From Dialister succinatiphilus YIT 11850 (GTDB lineage Bacteria > Bacillota > Negativicutes > Veillonellales > Dialisteraceae): DNA of 63,264 bases. The notes under the pieces were generated by a model. The model saw only the letters and a program-made list of their open reading frames with translations, was not told the DNA's origin and did not search any database. The DNA lies in NCBI RefSeq assembly GCF_000242435.1, contig NZ_JH591187.1, forward strand, positions 370,919 through 434,182. The letters run 5' to 3'. Within the stretch, counting starts at the first letter, position 1. Each line of letters starts with the position of its first letter. The translations under genes were made by a program, and so were the position numbers. Positions 17,297-27,009 of the stretch are shown piece by piece.

Positions 17297-17860
17297 ATGA
17301 TGGAAAAACGGAAGATGGATAAAAACAAAAGACGAGAGGCCATACAGAATTTACTTCGCCAAAATCCATGTCTGACAGATGGAGATCTGGCAGAACGTTT
17401 TTCTGTGTCTGTGGCAACCATTCGTCTGGATCGGCAGACTCTGGGAATTCCTCAAATGCGGGAGCGCATGGAACAGCTGGTATCGTCCCAGCCTTCTGAA
17501 TCCCATGAGGGAGTCAGGGTACTGGATCTGGATATCGGTCAGAAAGGGGTAGGCCTCTTGAAGACTACAGAAGAAATGGCTGACAGTGCAGGCATGGTTT
17601 CTGCTGAAAAGCTCTACGGGGCGGCTGCAGGCTTTGCGGAATCCCTGGCAGGGGTACCCTTTGCTTCCACTCAGGTAGGAAATATCAAGTATAAGATTCC
17701 CGTGGTGCCCGGAACGATTCTCATCGTAAAGGGCCGTATCGTGCTCATGCGAGGGAATAAAAAACATATATATATCAGTTTCTTCCGCGGTGATGAGGAA
17801 GTATACCGGGCTAAGTTTATTATGGAAATTTTGACTGAGACGGAGGCGTCCCATGGATAA
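17297..17860 (+). CDS. fapR: Fatty acid biosynthesis repressor FapR
   Basis: 187 residues from the ATG at 17297 (after AGGTG); an ATG at 17315 is an alternative closer to the Bacillus start. An N-terminal DeoR-type helix-turn-helix (CLTDGDLAERFSVSVATIRLDRQTLGIPQMRERM) precedes a hot-dog effector domain (YGAAAGFAESLAGVPFASTQVGN and YKIPVVPGTILIVKGRI). In the family malonyl-CoA binding releases the repressor from fatty acid genes. It overlaps plsX by eight bases, the same gene order as in Bacillus, so it probably controls its own operon. Confidence 0.93.
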   Translation: MMEKRKMDKNKRREAIQNLLRQNPCLTDGDLAERFSVSVATIRLDRQTLGIPQMRERMEQLVSSQPSESHEGVRVLDLDIGQKGVGLLKTTEEMADSAGMVSAEKLYGAAAGFAESLAGVPFASTQVGNIKYKIPVVPGTILIVKGRIVLMRGNKKHIYISFFRGDEEVYRAKFIMEILTETEASHG

Positions 17861-18878
17861 AATAGCAGTTGACGCTATGGGCGGTGATTTCGCACCGCTG
17901 GAAATCGTACTTGGAGCTATAGAAGCAGTGCGGGAATATCATATTCCTGTGGTGCTGGTGGGCGATGAAGAGCGGATTCGTGATATCTTAAAGAAACATC
18001 ATGAGGAAAATAATCCGTTGATTGAGGTACATCATGCCTCTCAGGTCATCGAAATGGGAGAACATCCCGGCATGGCCTACCGCAAGAAGAAGGATGCTTC
18101 CGTGTCTGTAGGCGCCAGGCTGGTGAAAAACGGGGAATGCGGAGCCCTGGTGGCACCAGGATCCACGGGGGCTGCTGTGACAGCCGGCCTTCTGGGTATC
18201 GGACGGATTAAGGGCATTGAGCGCCCCGCCATCCTGACACCGATCCCCAATGAAAAAGGGGGGTATACCTATCTTATCGATTCCGGCGCCAGCGCCCAGC
18301 CTAAAGTGGAAACTTATGTGCAGAATGCTCTTCTGGGTTATATTTATGCCCAAAAGGTGGCAGGCATCGCTCATCCTAAAATCGGCCTTCTGAACATCGG
18401 TGAAGAAAGCGTAAAGGGCAGCCCTCTGGTGGCGGAAGCCAATCAGGTCCTTTCATCGCAGAAAGTGATTCCCTTTGCAGGCAACGCCGAAGGTCGGGAT
18501 GTGATGACCGGCGAATTTGATGTCATCGTAACCGACGGCTTTACAGGCAATGTGGTTCTGAAATTCGGAGAAGGGGCAGGAAAACTGGTGGCAGCCCTTT
18601 TGAAGGATGCTGTGATGAAAGGGGGGCTTCGCGCCAAGCTGGGCGGACTCCTTCTTAAACCGGCTTTGAAGAAATACATGGCTAAGCGCCTTGATTATTC
18701 TGAGTACGGCGGCGCGCCTCTTCTGGGAATCAGAGGGGCACTCCTTATCTGCCACGGCGCGTCCAAAGCCAGGGCTATTAAAAATGCCATCCGTATGGCC
18801 AGAGATGTGTGCAGCGAAAGGCTGGACGAAGTGGTAGCAGAAACACTTTCAAAGATGAATTTGAAAGAACAGGAATAA
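17853..18878 (+). CDS. plsX: Phosphate acyltransferase PlsX
   Basis: 341 aa. It makes acyl-phosphate from acyl-ACP, the first step towards phosphatidic acid. Seen: IAVDAMGGDFAPLEIVLGA at the N-terminus, GALVAPGSTGAAVTAGLLGIGRIKGIERPA, LLNIGEESVKGSPL, VIVTDGFTGNVVLKFGEG and a C-terminal PLLGIRGALLICHGAS. Normal length. It is second in the fapR operon and links chain synthesis to membrane lipid assembly. Confidence 0.97.
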   Translation: MDKIAVDAMGGDFAPLEIVLGAIEAVREYHIPVVLVGDEERIRDILKKHHEENNPLIEVHHASQVIEMGEHPGMAYRKKKDASVSVGARLVKNGECGALVAPGSTGAAVTAGLLGIGRIKGIERPAILTPIPNEKGGYTYLIDSGASAQPKVETYVQNALLGYIYAQKVAGIAHPKIGLLNIGEESVKGSPLVAEANQVLSSQKVIPFAGNAEGRDVMTGEFDVIVTDGFTGNVVLKFGEGAGKLVAALLKDAVMKGGLRAKLGGLLLKPALKKYMAKRLDYSEYGGAPLLGIRGALLICHGASKARAIKNAIRMARDVCSERLDEVVAETLSKMNLKEQE

Positions 18879-18884
18879 AATGCA

Positions 18885-18927
18885 GGGAAGCACCGATTCA
18901 CAGAGTCGGATTTCATAAGTGCTTCCC
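18885..18927. repeat. Short palindrome, deletion derivative of the MITE-like family
   Basis: GGGAAGCAC (18885-18893) and GTGCTTCCC (18919-18927) are perfect inverted repeats around a 25-base middle. They match the outer ends of the elements at 5342-5503 and 37632-37798. It lies in the plsX-fabH gap. No T run follows, so it is not a standard terminator. A second AGTGCTTT...AAAGCACT pair lies at about 18949-18986. Confidence 0.65.
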
Positions 18928-19038
18928 GGGGCAGCATCCTGTAGAAATCAGTGCTTTACACATTACATAAAAGGAACGGAAAGCACTGCGAATCATTTGT
19001 GTTTATCCTGTATCCTTATTAGGGAAGGACTTTTGATT

Positions 19039-20031
19039 ATGGAAAATACACGTTTTGCCGGTATTTTGGGCACCGGTCACTATGCGCCGGAGAAGATACT
19101 GACAAATGCAGATCTGGAAAAAATGGTGGATACATCAGATGAATGGATCCGTACGAGAACCGGCATAGAAACAAGGCATATTGCGGCACAATCGGAAAAT
19201 ACGTCGGACCTCTGTGTTCATGCGGCAAAGCAGGCCATGGAAGCGGCCGGTGTCACGGTGGATGATATTGATTTCATTCTGGTGGCTACAGCATCTCCTG
19301 ACTATGTAGTGCCTTCTACGGCCTGCCTGGTACAGGATAAACTGGGCTGCACCCATGCCGGTGCCATGGATATTTCCGCCGGATGCTCCGGCTATATCTA
19401 TGCTGTGGCTGTAGCATCCAACATGGTAAAGGCAGGCATGTACAAACATATCCTTGTGATCGGTGCAGAAATTCTGTCCCGTCTGGTAAACTGGCATGAC
19501 CGTTCCACCTGTATCCTTTTTGGTGATGGCGCAGGGGCAGCGGTCATCGGGGAAACGGAAGAGGGCTATGGCCTTCTGGCATCGGACCTTGGTTCTGACG
19601 GCAGTCTGGGCAAGATTCTTGATATCCCTGCCAGCGGCGTGGCAGAACCGGTGACTCACCGTGCCATCGATTCCGGCCGTATTTATATTCATATGGAAGG
19701 ACCGGAGGTATTCAAGGCAGCGGTACGTCATATGGGCGCCACTACCTTGAAAACGCTGGAAAAGGCGGGAGTAGAAAAGGACGATATTGATATGTTCATT
19801 GCCCATCAGGCAAACAACCGCATTATTCAGGCCATTGCCAAGCGGCTTCAGGTGCCGGCAGACCATATGTGGGTAAACGTGGATCGTTTCGGCAACACCT
19901 CTGCCGCTTCCGTAGGCATTGCTCTGGATGAGGCCGTGCGGGCAGGTAAGGTGAAACACGGTGATATCGTGGTTCTTACCGGATTCGGTGCCGGACTCAC
20001 CTGGGGCTGCGATGTTATGCGGTGGATGTAA
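19039..20031 (+). CDS. fabH: 3-oxoacyl-ACP synthase III
   Basis: 330 aa. It starts chain synthesis by condensing acetyl-CoA with malonyl-ACP. The catalytic triad is complete: C116 in DISAGCSGY, H256 in IAHQANNR and N286 in FGNTSAAS. The C-terminal GFGAGLTWGCDVMRW is typical. I chose the ATG at 19039 (MENTRFAG, after AGGGAAGGAC) and not in-frame codons up to 120 bases upstream, which encode nothing conserved. Confidence 0.97.
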   Translation: MENTRFAGILGTGHYAPEKILTNADLEKMVDTSDEWIRTRTGIETRHIAAQSENTSDLCVHAAKQAMEAAGVTVDDIDFILVATASPDYVVPSTACLVQDKLGCTHAGAMDISAGCSGYIYAVAVASNMVKAGMYKHILVIGAEILSRLVNWHDRSTCILFGDGAGAAVIGETEEGYGLLASDLGSDGSLGKILDIPASGVAEPVTHRAIDSGRIYIHMEGPEVFKAAVRHMGATTLKTLEKAGVEKDDIDMFIAHQANNRIIQAIAKRLQVPADHMWVNVDRFGNTSAASVGIALDEAVRAGKVKHGDIVVLTGFGAGLTWGCDVMRWM

Positions 20032-20154
20032 GTTCCAAGGCATTCCGCTTTCCCGTGACTCAGAATACAGGGAAAAGCCTTTCCCATAAGTTTATTCCAA
20101 AGAATTCATAATGTTACCATATATTACTATTACATTACGCCATGAGGTGATACG

Positions 20155-21093
20155 ATGAAAACAGCATTTCTTTTTCCGGGACAGGGTTCCCAGAAGGTAG
20201 GCATGGTTCACGATCTTTACGAAAATTTTGATTCCGTAAAGCATCTGGTAGAAGAAGCAGATGATACGCTGGGATTTTCTATTTCCAAAATGATGTTTGA
20301 AGGTCCGGACTCCGAGCTGATGAAGACAGAATTTACCCAGCCTGCCATTTTGACTGCCAGTGTAGCTGTATGGCAGGTGCTGAAGGAAAAAGGCGTGGAG
20401 CCAGCTGTTGCTGCAGGCCACAGCCTTGGTGAATATTCCGCTCTGGTAGCGGCTGGCGCCATTTCCTTTGCAGACGCTGTAAAGACGGTACATCTCCGCG
20501 GCCGTTTCATGCAGGAAGCAGTGCCTCTGGGAGAAGGGGGAATGGCTGCTATTATCGGGCTTACTCCTGATAAGATTGTGGAAGTGTGCCAGTCTGTTTC
20601 CACCGATGATGCACCTGTGCAGGCAGTTAATTTCAACTGCCCTGGACAGGTGGTGATTGCCGGTGCCACAAAAGGAGTTGAAAAAGCCTGCGAAGCTCTG
20701 AAGGCAGCAGGTGCCCGCCGTGCGATCATGCTTCATGTGAGTGCTCCCTTCCATTCCACCCTCATGGAACCGGCAGCCGCCAGACTGAAGGAAGTTCTTG
20801 ATACCATTGAAATCCATGATACGAAGATTCCGGTGGTGGCCAATGTAAATGCCAAAGAAGAAACAAAGGCCGATGAAATCCGGCAGAACCTGGTGGACCA
20901 GGCTGCACATCCGGTACACTGGGAAGAATCCATTCGTCATATGATTGCCGGCGGCGTGGACTACACGGTCGAAGCCGGCCCGGGCACTGTTCTTTCCGGA
21001 TTTATGAGAAAGATTGACCGCAAGATTCCTTCCGTTCATGCAGAAGATACAGCAACAGTTGAAGAAGTGGTCAAAGCTCTGAAGGGAGAATAA
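20155..21093 (+). CDS. fabD: Malonyl-CoA:ACP transacylase
   Basis: 312 aa. It moves malonyl from CoA to ACP. LFPGQGSQKVGM is at the N-terminus, the nucleophile S90 is in AAGHSLGEYSAL, and the catalytic His is in HVSAPFHSTLM. FNCPGQVVIAG is also characteristic. Start after GAGGTGATACG. It is three bases from fabG and clearly co-transcribed with it. Confidence 0.97.
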   Translation: MKTAFLFPGQGSQKVGMVHDLYENFDSVKHLVEEADDTLGFSISKMMFEGPDSELMKTEFTQPAILTASVAVWQVLKEKGVEPAVAAGHSLGEYSALVAAGAISFADAVKTVHLRGRFMQEAVPLGEGGMAAIIGLTPDKIVEVCQSVSTDDAPVQAVNFNCPGQVVIAGATKGVEKACEALKAAGARRAIMLHVSAPFHSTLMEPAAARLKEVLDTIEIHDTKIPVVANVNAKEETKADEIRQNLVDQAAHPVHWEESIRHMIAGGVDYTVEAGPGTVLSGFMRKIDRKIPSVHAEDTATVEEVVKALKGE

Positions 21094-21096
21094 TCC

Positions 21097-21840
21097 ATGG
21101 AAAACATTGAAAAAACAGCACTGGTCACCGGTGCGTCCAGAGGTATTGGCCGGGCTATCGCCCTGGCTCTGGCATCCAAAGGTTTTGCAGTGGCCCTGAA
21201 CTATGCGGGAAGCCATGATGCAGCCGAAGCGGTAAAGAAAGAAATCGAAGACGCCGGCGGCAAAGCTTTTACTGTACAGGGAGATGTGTCTAAAAGTGAA
21301 GATGTGGACCGCATTTTCAAAACCGTAAAAGATGAGTTCGGCGGCCTGGATGTACTGGTAAACAATGCAGGCATTAACAGGGATGCCCTTCTTATCCGCA
21401 TGAAGGAATCCAACTGGGATGACGTGATTGCTACGGACCTGAAGAGTGATTTTCTCACCACTAAGGCAGCTGCTGCCATGATGATGAGGAAGAGAAAAGG
21501 CTCCATCATTAATATTTCTTCTGTAGTAGGCATTATGGGCAATATCGGTCAGGTCAACTACGCGGCAGCCAAGGCAGGGGTGATTGGTCTTACCAAGGCC
21601 TGCGCTAAAGAAATGGCTGCCCGGAATATCCGAGTCAATGCGGTGGCTCCCGGCTTTATTGAAACAGCTATGACCGATGGCATTCCTGAAAAAATCAGGG
21701 AAGGCATGATTGCATCCATCCCCATGGGACGGATGGGCCAGCCCGAGGACATTGCCAGGGCTGTGTGCTTCCTGGCTTCCGATGATGCGTCCTACATCAC
21801 CGGCCAGGTACTGGTGGTAGACGGCGGTCTTGTAATGTAA
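21097..21840 (+). CDS. fabG: 3-oxoacyl-ACP reductase
   Basis: 247 aa short-chain dehydrogenase using NADPH. TGASRGIGRAIALAL is the nucleotide-binding motif at about residues 11-25; NNAG is followed by the catalytic Ser in INISSVVGIMGN and by YAAAKAG (Tyr and Lys). The C-terminal YITGQVLVVDGGLVM is typical of FabG. Confidence 0.97.
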   Translation: MENIEKTALVTGASRGIGRAIALALASKGFAVALNYAGSHDAAEAVKKEIEDAGGKAFTVQGDVSKSEDVDRIFKTVKDEFGGLDVLVNNAGINRDALLIRMKESNWDDVIATDLKSDFLTTKAAAAMMMRKRKGSIINISSVVGIMGNIGQVNYAAAKAGVIGLTKACAKEMAARNIRVNAVAPGFIETAMTDGIPEKIREGMIASIPMGRMGQPEDIARAVCFLASDDASYITGQVLVVDGGLVM

Positions 21841-21908
21841 TCTGACTTGGGGAATTGCCACCGGTTGGAAGAAATCCTGCTAAATAAGCAGTTTATTACG
21901 GAAAACAG

Positions 21909-21937
21909 GTGACAAGCTCCTGTGGTTGTAATATAAT
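21909..21937 (+). promoter_or_regulatory. Internal promoter for acpP
   Basis: GTGACA (21909-21914), 17 bases, TATAAT (21932-21937). An extra promoter for acpP is reasonable because ACP is needed in large amounts. Confidence 0.65.
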
Positions 21938-21977
21938 CAGAAAGGTACATTTCTCAATGAAAGGTGGTGAAATTATA

Positions 21978-22211
21978 ATGAGCACTTTTGACAGAGTAAA
22001 GAAAATCGTTGTTGACCAGCTGGGTGTAAACGAAGCTGATGTAACCATCGATTCTACTTTCATTGACGACCTGGGCGCTGATTCCCTCGATATCGTTGAA
22101 CTGATCATGGCATTTGAAGAAGAATTCGACATTGAAATTCCGGATGATGCTGCTGAAAAGATTAAAACTGTAAAGAACGCTGTAGACTACATCGACAGCC
22201 AGATTCAGTAA
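21978..22211 (+). CDS. acpP: Acyl carrier protein
   Basis: 77-residue acidic four-helix protein. S36 in [13 protein letters not shown] receives the phosphopantetheine. The start MSTFDRVKK follows AAGGTGGTGA; upstream in-frame codons are not conserved. It has its own promoter inside the fab operon. Confidence 0.97.
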   Translation: MSTFDRVKKIVVDQLGVNEADVTIDSTFIDDLGADSLDIVELIMAFEEEFDIEIPDDAAEKIKTVKNAVDYIDSQIQ

Positions 22212-22381
22212 TCAGAAAGTTATAGTCATAATGGGGCCGGGGAAGCTGTTTCCCCGGCAAACCAGTATGATGGGGGAAAATGCCTCAAAAAAGCGGATTA
22301 CCGGTCCGTTGTTATCCGTTTTTTTGAGGTCTTATCCTTTCACGAAGATATTCGGAATTTTTTATTGCGAGGTGCTCCTTA

Positions 22382-23629
22382 ATGGAAAAAAGAAGAGTCG
22401 TTATAACAGGTATGGGCGTAGTTTCTCCCGTAGGTATCGGTACAGAAGAATTCTGGAATGCGCTGATGGCCGGCAAATCCGGTATTGGCCCGATTACAGA
22501 ATTTGATCCGGAAGGATTCCCTGTGCGCATTGCCGGCGAAGTCAAGGACTTTGATGCTGTGAAATATGTGGGAGACAGAAAAGCCGTCCGCCATATGGAC
22601 CGGAATGTGCAGTTTGCAGTGGCAGCTGCCAAAATGGCAGTGGAAGATGCCAAACTGGACATGAGCGTTGAAAACCCTGACCGTGTAGGTACCATTATTG
22701 GTACCGGCATCGGCGGCATCAATACCATGGAAGAGACAGTCCATCGCATTGACACCAGAGGACCAGCCAAGGTGAATCCCTTTGCTGTTCCCATGATGAT
22801 TGCCAATATGGCTGCCGGCCAGGTTTCCATCAACTTCGGTCTTATGGGACCGGTACTGGCTGATGTGACTGCCTGCGCTTCCGGAAATAATGCCATCGGC
22901 CGCGCTACCAGAACCATCCAGTACGGCGATGCGGATGTCATGTTCGCCGGCGGTACCGAAGCTGCTGTAGCCAAGACCCCTATGGCAGGATTTGCTGCCA
23001 TGAAAGCCCTTTCCTCCAGGGAATGCCCGCCGGAAGAAGCGTCCTGCCCCTTTGACGTAAGAAGAGACGGCTTTGTCCTTGGCGAAGGCAGCGGCGTGCT
23101 CATTCTGGAAGAACTGGAACACGCAAAGAAGAGAGGCGCCCATATTTATGCAGAAGTCATCGGTTACGGCTCCAACGGCGATGCTTATCACATTACCGCT
23201 CCCCGTCCCGGCGGAGAACTGGCAGCCCGCTGCATGAAGAAAGCCATTGATGATGCAGGTATTTCTCCCGATGATATTGATTACATCAATGCTCATGGCA
23301 CATCTACCGGCCTGAACGATAAAAACGAGACCAAGGCCATTAAAGACGTTCTTGGCAAACATGCCTACGACGTAGTGATTAACTCTACCAAATCCATGAC
23401 CGGCCATCTTTTGGGGGCTGCCGGTGCCATTGAAGCCATCGTCTGCGTTCTGTCCATCGAACATAATAAAGTTCACCAGACACTGAACCTGAAGACCCCG
23501 GATCCGGAATGCGACCTGGACTATGTACCGGAAGGACCGAGAGACGTCAAGGTGGACGTGACCATGTCCAATGCTTTCGGCTTCGGCGGACATAACGCAG
23601 TTGTTGTTATGAGGCGCTATGAAGAATGA
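22382..23629 (+). CDS. fabF: 3-oxoacyl-ACP synthase II
   Basis: 415 aa elongating condensing enzyme. C165 in DVTACASGNNA, the first His in INAHGTSTGLNDKNE and the second in KSMTGHLLGAAG form the active site. NAFGFGGHNAVVV is at the C-terminus. It overlaps rnc by four bases (ATGA). Confidence 0.97.
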   Translation: MEKRRVVITGMGVVSPVGIGTEEFWNALMAGKSGIGPITEFDPEGFPVRIAGEVKDFDAVKYVGDRKAVRHMDRNVQFAVAAAKMAVEDAKLDMSVENPDRVGTIIGTGIGGINTMEETVHRIDTRGPAKVNPFAVPMMIANMAAGQVSINFGLMGPVLADVTACASGNNAIGRATRTIQYGDADVMFAGGTEAAVAKTPMAGFAAMKALSSRECPPEEASCPFDVRRDGFVLGEGSGVLILEELEHAKKRGAHIYAEVIGYGSNGDAYHITAPRPGGELAARCMKKAIDDAGISPDDIDYINAHGTSTGLNDKNETKAIKDVLGKHAYDVVINSTKSMTGHLLGAAGAIEAIVCVLSIEHNKVHQTLNLKTPDPECDLDYVPEGPRDVKVDVTMSNAFGFGGHNAVVVMRRYEE

Positions 23630-24360
23630 GCCATGCAGAAACAAGGCGTAAAGAACGTCTTGAAGAAGTAAGGAAATTCGCAGAAGACAACAACATTCCC
23701 GTGCAGAATATCCAGCTTCTGAATACAGCTCTCACCCATACCTCCTATGCCAATGAGCATAAGGGAGAGGTGATTCATGACAATGAAAGACTGGAATTTC
23801 TGGGAGATGCGGTGCTGGACCTGGTGGTGGGGGAATACCTCTTCCTTCGTTTCCCTACCTGGCCGGAAGGAAATCTGACCCGTGCCAAAGCCAGTGCCGT
23901 GTGCAAACCGGCCTGCGCTGAATGCGCCGCCAAATTTCATATCGGCGACTACATGCGTCTAGGCAGGGGAGAGGAAATGTCCGGCGGCCGTACCAGGGTT
24001 TCCATCCTGGGCGATGCCTTCGAAGCAGTCATCGGTGCCATTTATCTGGACAACAACTACGAAGTGGCAGCCCGCTTCATCCTGGGCCATCTGAAGAAAT
24101 ACCTGGACCTCATCGATGAAGGCAACTATGACCATGATTACAAAACGGACCTGCAGGAACTGGTGCAGAAACACAAAGAGGCAGATATCCGCTATGAAGT
24201 GGTCCGTGACGAAGGCCCGGATCACGACAAGACCATCTGGATGAAGATTACCATTAACGGTAAAGACTTCGGCACCGGTATGGGAAAAAATAAAAAAGAA
24301 GCAGCCCAGAAAGCGGCCAGAGAAGCAATCAGCCGCCTGCAGAAAGGCGCACAGATATAA
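23626..24360 (+). CDS. rnc: Ribonuclease III
   Basis: 244 aa. The catalytic domain carries ERLEFLGDAVLDLVVGEYL, the RNase III signature, and GDAFEAVIGAIYLD with the second Asp/Glu pair. A dsRNA-binding domain follows (about 165-240; DYKTDLQELVQKHKEADIRYEV, then GKNKKEAAQKAAREAI). It cuts double-stranded RNA, including pre-rRNA. It is translationally coupled to fabF, an order common in Firmicutes. Confidence 0.97.
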   Translation: MSHAETRRKERLEEVRKFAEDNNIPVQNIQLLNTALTHTSYANEHKGEVIHDNERLEFLGDAVLDLVVGEYLFLRFPTWPEGNLTRAKASAVCKPACAECAAKFHIGDYMRLGRGEEMSGGRTRVSILGDAFEAVIGAIYLDNNYEVAARFILGHLKKYLDLIDEGNYDHDYKTDLQELVQKHKEADIRYEVVRDEGPDHDKTIWMKITINGKDFGTGMGKNKKEAAQKAAREAISRLQKGAQI

Positions 24361-24367
24361 GAAATGC

Positions 24368-24402
24368 AAAAGCACCGGAACCTTCATGGGGCGGTGCTTT
24401 TC
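24368..24402 (+). terminator. Terminator of the fab-rnc operon
   Basis: AAAGCACCG pairs with CGGTGCTTTT around a 15-base loop, directly after rnc. The T run is short, so it is moderate in strength. Confidence 0.7.
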
Positions 24403-24592
24403 TGATGGCAGGGGAAAAGTCTTCTGCCCGGCATGACACAGGTGCTGCCCATAGGACAGGAAACGATCTTCAAGGTTCTAGACCTGTCAAAAGGGGCGAA
24501 ATTTCTTGCCTGTCATGTTATAATTGAAAATAGAAATATATCGATTATGAAACTGTTCATTTTGAATAGTTTCATTTTTCTTTACCCTATAA

Positions 24593-24637
24593 GGGAAACG
24601 CCGATTCCATGACAGTGAATGAATCGGTGCTTCTCCG
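24593..24637. repeat. Short palindrome, MITE-family derivative before uvrB
   Basis: GGGAAACGCCGATTC (24593-24607) with GAATCGGTGCTTCTCC (24621-24636) on the other arm. The ends match those of copy A (GGGAAACGCTGATTC). It lies 23 bases before the uvrB start. The rest of the 299-base gap has no gene. Confidence 0.6.
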
Positions 24638-24659
24638 GAATAGATGAAAGAGGAAGTTT

Positions 24660-26768
24660 ATGGATAGAAGCAGGATTCAGAGACAGTACATGGAACCGAT
24701 GATTCCTTTTAAGCTGAAGGCGCCTTTCCAGCCCACCGGAGACCAGCCGAAAGCAGTGAAGTCGCTGGTACAGGGGCTGAATGAGGGACAGTGGGCCCAG
24801 GTCCTTCTGGGGGCCACCGGTACGGGTAAAACATTTACCATGGCCAAGGTCATTGAAGAGGTACAGCGGCCTACCCTGATTATTTCACCTAACAAAACCC
24901 TGGCGGCACAGACAGCCAGTGAGTTCAAGGATTTCTTTCCGGACAACGCGGTGTACTATTTCGTCAGCTATTACGATTACTACCAGCCCGAGTCCTATGT
25001 ACCCCAGACGGATACTTATATAGAAAAGGATTCATCCAGGAACGAGGAAATCGACCGGCTGCGCCATTCTGCTACCATGGCCCTCTTTGAACGGAAGGAT
25101 GTCATTGTCGTAGCCTCTGTGTCCTGCATCTATGGCTTGGGGGACCCGGAGGACTACAGTACCATGGGCCTGTCCCTCCGGCCGGGAGAGGAAATCGATA
25201 GGGACAAGATTATTGAAAAACTGGTGAATATGCAGTACATGCGGAATGATATGAATTTCACCAGAGACACTTTCCGGGTGCGGGGAGATACGATTGATGT
25301 ATTTCCGGCTTCGGAAAATAATGTGGCTGTTCGGATCGAAATGTTTGGGGACGAAGTGGATTCCCTTACGGAATTCGATGTGCTTACGGGAGAAACAGTG
25401 GCAGAGAGGAACCATATCGGTATTTTCCCGGCGTCCCACTATGTCACCAGTTCTGATAAGCTGAAAAAAGCCATCGGTTCCATCGAACAGGAACTGGACG
25501 GCAGGCTGAAGGAGCTTCGGGACCAGGGAAAGCTCTTGGAAGCCCAGCGGCTGGAACAGCGGACTAACTACGACCTGGAAATGATGCAGGAAGTGGGGTA
25601 CTGCTCCGGCATCGAAAACTATTCCCGCCACATGTCAAGCAGGAAGCCCGGAGAGCCTCCTTACACTCTTCTTGACTATTTCCCCGATGATTTTCTGATT
25701 ATGATTGATGAATCCCATGTGACAGTGCCCCAGCTCCGGGCCATGTACAACGGCGACCAGTCCAGAAAGCGCACGCTGGTAGACTACGGTTTCCGCCTGC
25801 CCAGCGCCCTGGATAACAGGCCTCTGACCTTTGATGAATTCACGGAGCGGATTAACCAGATTATTTACGTATCCGCTACGCCGGGACCCTATGAAATGGG
25901 GGTACAGACAAACCTGGCGGAGCAGATTATCCGTCCTACCGGTCTTTTGGATCCCAGTATCGAAGTGCGTCCCATTGAAGGACAGATGGATGACCTTCTG
26001 GGAGAAATCCACAAACGGGAGGATGCCCATGAAAGGGTGCTTATTACAACCCTTACCAAGAAAATGGCGGAAGATCTTACCGATTTCCTCATGGAAGCAG
26101 GGGTGAAGGTGCGGTATCTCCACTCCGATGTGGCCACCATCGAAAGGGCGGAAATCATTCGTGATCTTCGGGCCGGCGTCTTCGATGTACTGGTGGGCAT
26201 CAATCTTCTTCGCGAAGGGCTTGATATGCCGGAAGTATCACTGGTAGCCATTCTGGATGCAGATAAGGAAGGATTCCTACGCTCTGAAACATCCATGATC
26301 CAGGTTATTGGCCGGGCCGCCAGAAATGAACACGGTCATGTCATCATGTATGCCGACAGGGTGACAAAATCCATGAAATATGCCATTGATGAAACCAACC
26401 GCCGCCGCCGGATTCAGGAAGCCTACAACAAGGAACACCACATTACGCCCCATACAGTGCAGAAACGGGTGAAAGACCTTATTGACCTTACGAAGATTGA
26501 GGAAAAAACGGGAGACTATGGCAAGAAACCGGCAGGAAAAGAAGAAATGTCTGACGAAGAGCTGTATATGCAGATGCAGCAGACGGAAAAGGATATGAAA
26601 CGGGCTGCCAAATCCCTGGAATTTGAAGAAGCTGCCATGTGGCGGGACCAGCTGGCCAAGCTGCGCCAGATGTGGACTGATCGTTACGGCTCCCGGGCCG
26701 ACGCCGCTCTGAAAAGGGTGAGCGCCGGAAAAAAGAGAATCAACAGACCTATGAAAAAGAGAATATAA
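24660..26768 (+). CDS. uvrB: Excinuclease ABC subunit B
   Basis: 702 aa helicase-like damage verifier of nucleotide excision repair. Walker A GATGTGKT at 51-58, the DNA-clamping beta-hairpin ([20 protein letters not shown]), the DESH box ([12 protein letters not shown]), [20 protein letters not shown] and QVIGRAARN motifs, and a UvrC-binding UVR domain near the C-terminus ([15 protein letters not shown]). Start after AGAGGAAG. It is first in a uvrB-uvrA-uvrC cluster. No LexA-type box was recognised. Confidence 0.98.
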   Translation: MDRSRIQRQYMEPMIPFKLKAPFQPTGDQPKAVKSLVQGLNEGQWAQVLLGATGTGKTFTMAKVIEEVQRPTLIISPNKTLAAQTASEFKDFFPDNAVYYFVSYYDYYQPESYVPQTDTYIEKDSSRNEEIDRLRHSATMALFERKDVIVVASVSCIYGLGDPEDYSTMGLSLRPGEEIDRDKIIEKLVNMQYMRNDMNFTRDTFRVRGDTIDVFPASENNVAVRIEMFGDEVDSLTEFDVLTGETVAERNHIGIFPASHYVTSSDKLKKAIGSIEQELDGRLKELRDQGKLLEAQRLEQRTNYDLEMMQEVGYCSGIENYSRHMSSRKPGEPPYTLLDYFPDDFLIMIDESHVTVPQLRAMYNGDQSRKRTLVDYGFRLPSALDNRPLTFDEFTERINQIIYVSATPGPYEMGVQTNLAEQIIRPTGLLDPSIEVRPIEGQMDDLLGEIHKREDAHERVLITTLTKKMAEDLTDFLMEAGVKVRYLHSDVATIERAEIIRDLRAGVFDVLVGINLLREGLDMPEVSLVAILDADKEGFLRSETSMIQVIGRAARNEHGHVIMYADRVTKSMKYAIDETNRRRRIQEAYNKEHHITPHTVQKRVKDLIDLTKIEEKTGDYGKKPAGKEEMSDEELYMQMQQTEKDMKRAAKSLEFEEAAMWRDQLAKLRQMWTDRYGSRADAALKRVSAGKKRINRPMKKRI

Positions 26769-27009
26769 GAGAAGCCTTTTCATCGTTCAGGGCTTATGCT
26801 TTCAGGGCAGCAGTCATTCATAGAGATCTCCATGTATAAGAATCCCCAAACACTGCTGCCTTACAGGACTTTTCAAACAGGTCATGGTTAAAAATTTTGA
26901 GATTTGAAAGACTCCTTCTCTTCACTTTTCAAAACAGGATTACCTGTATCTATAGATTTATTTTCAACCCATGGCATGCTCTCTGTCATGCCATACAGAA
27001 AGGAATAGA

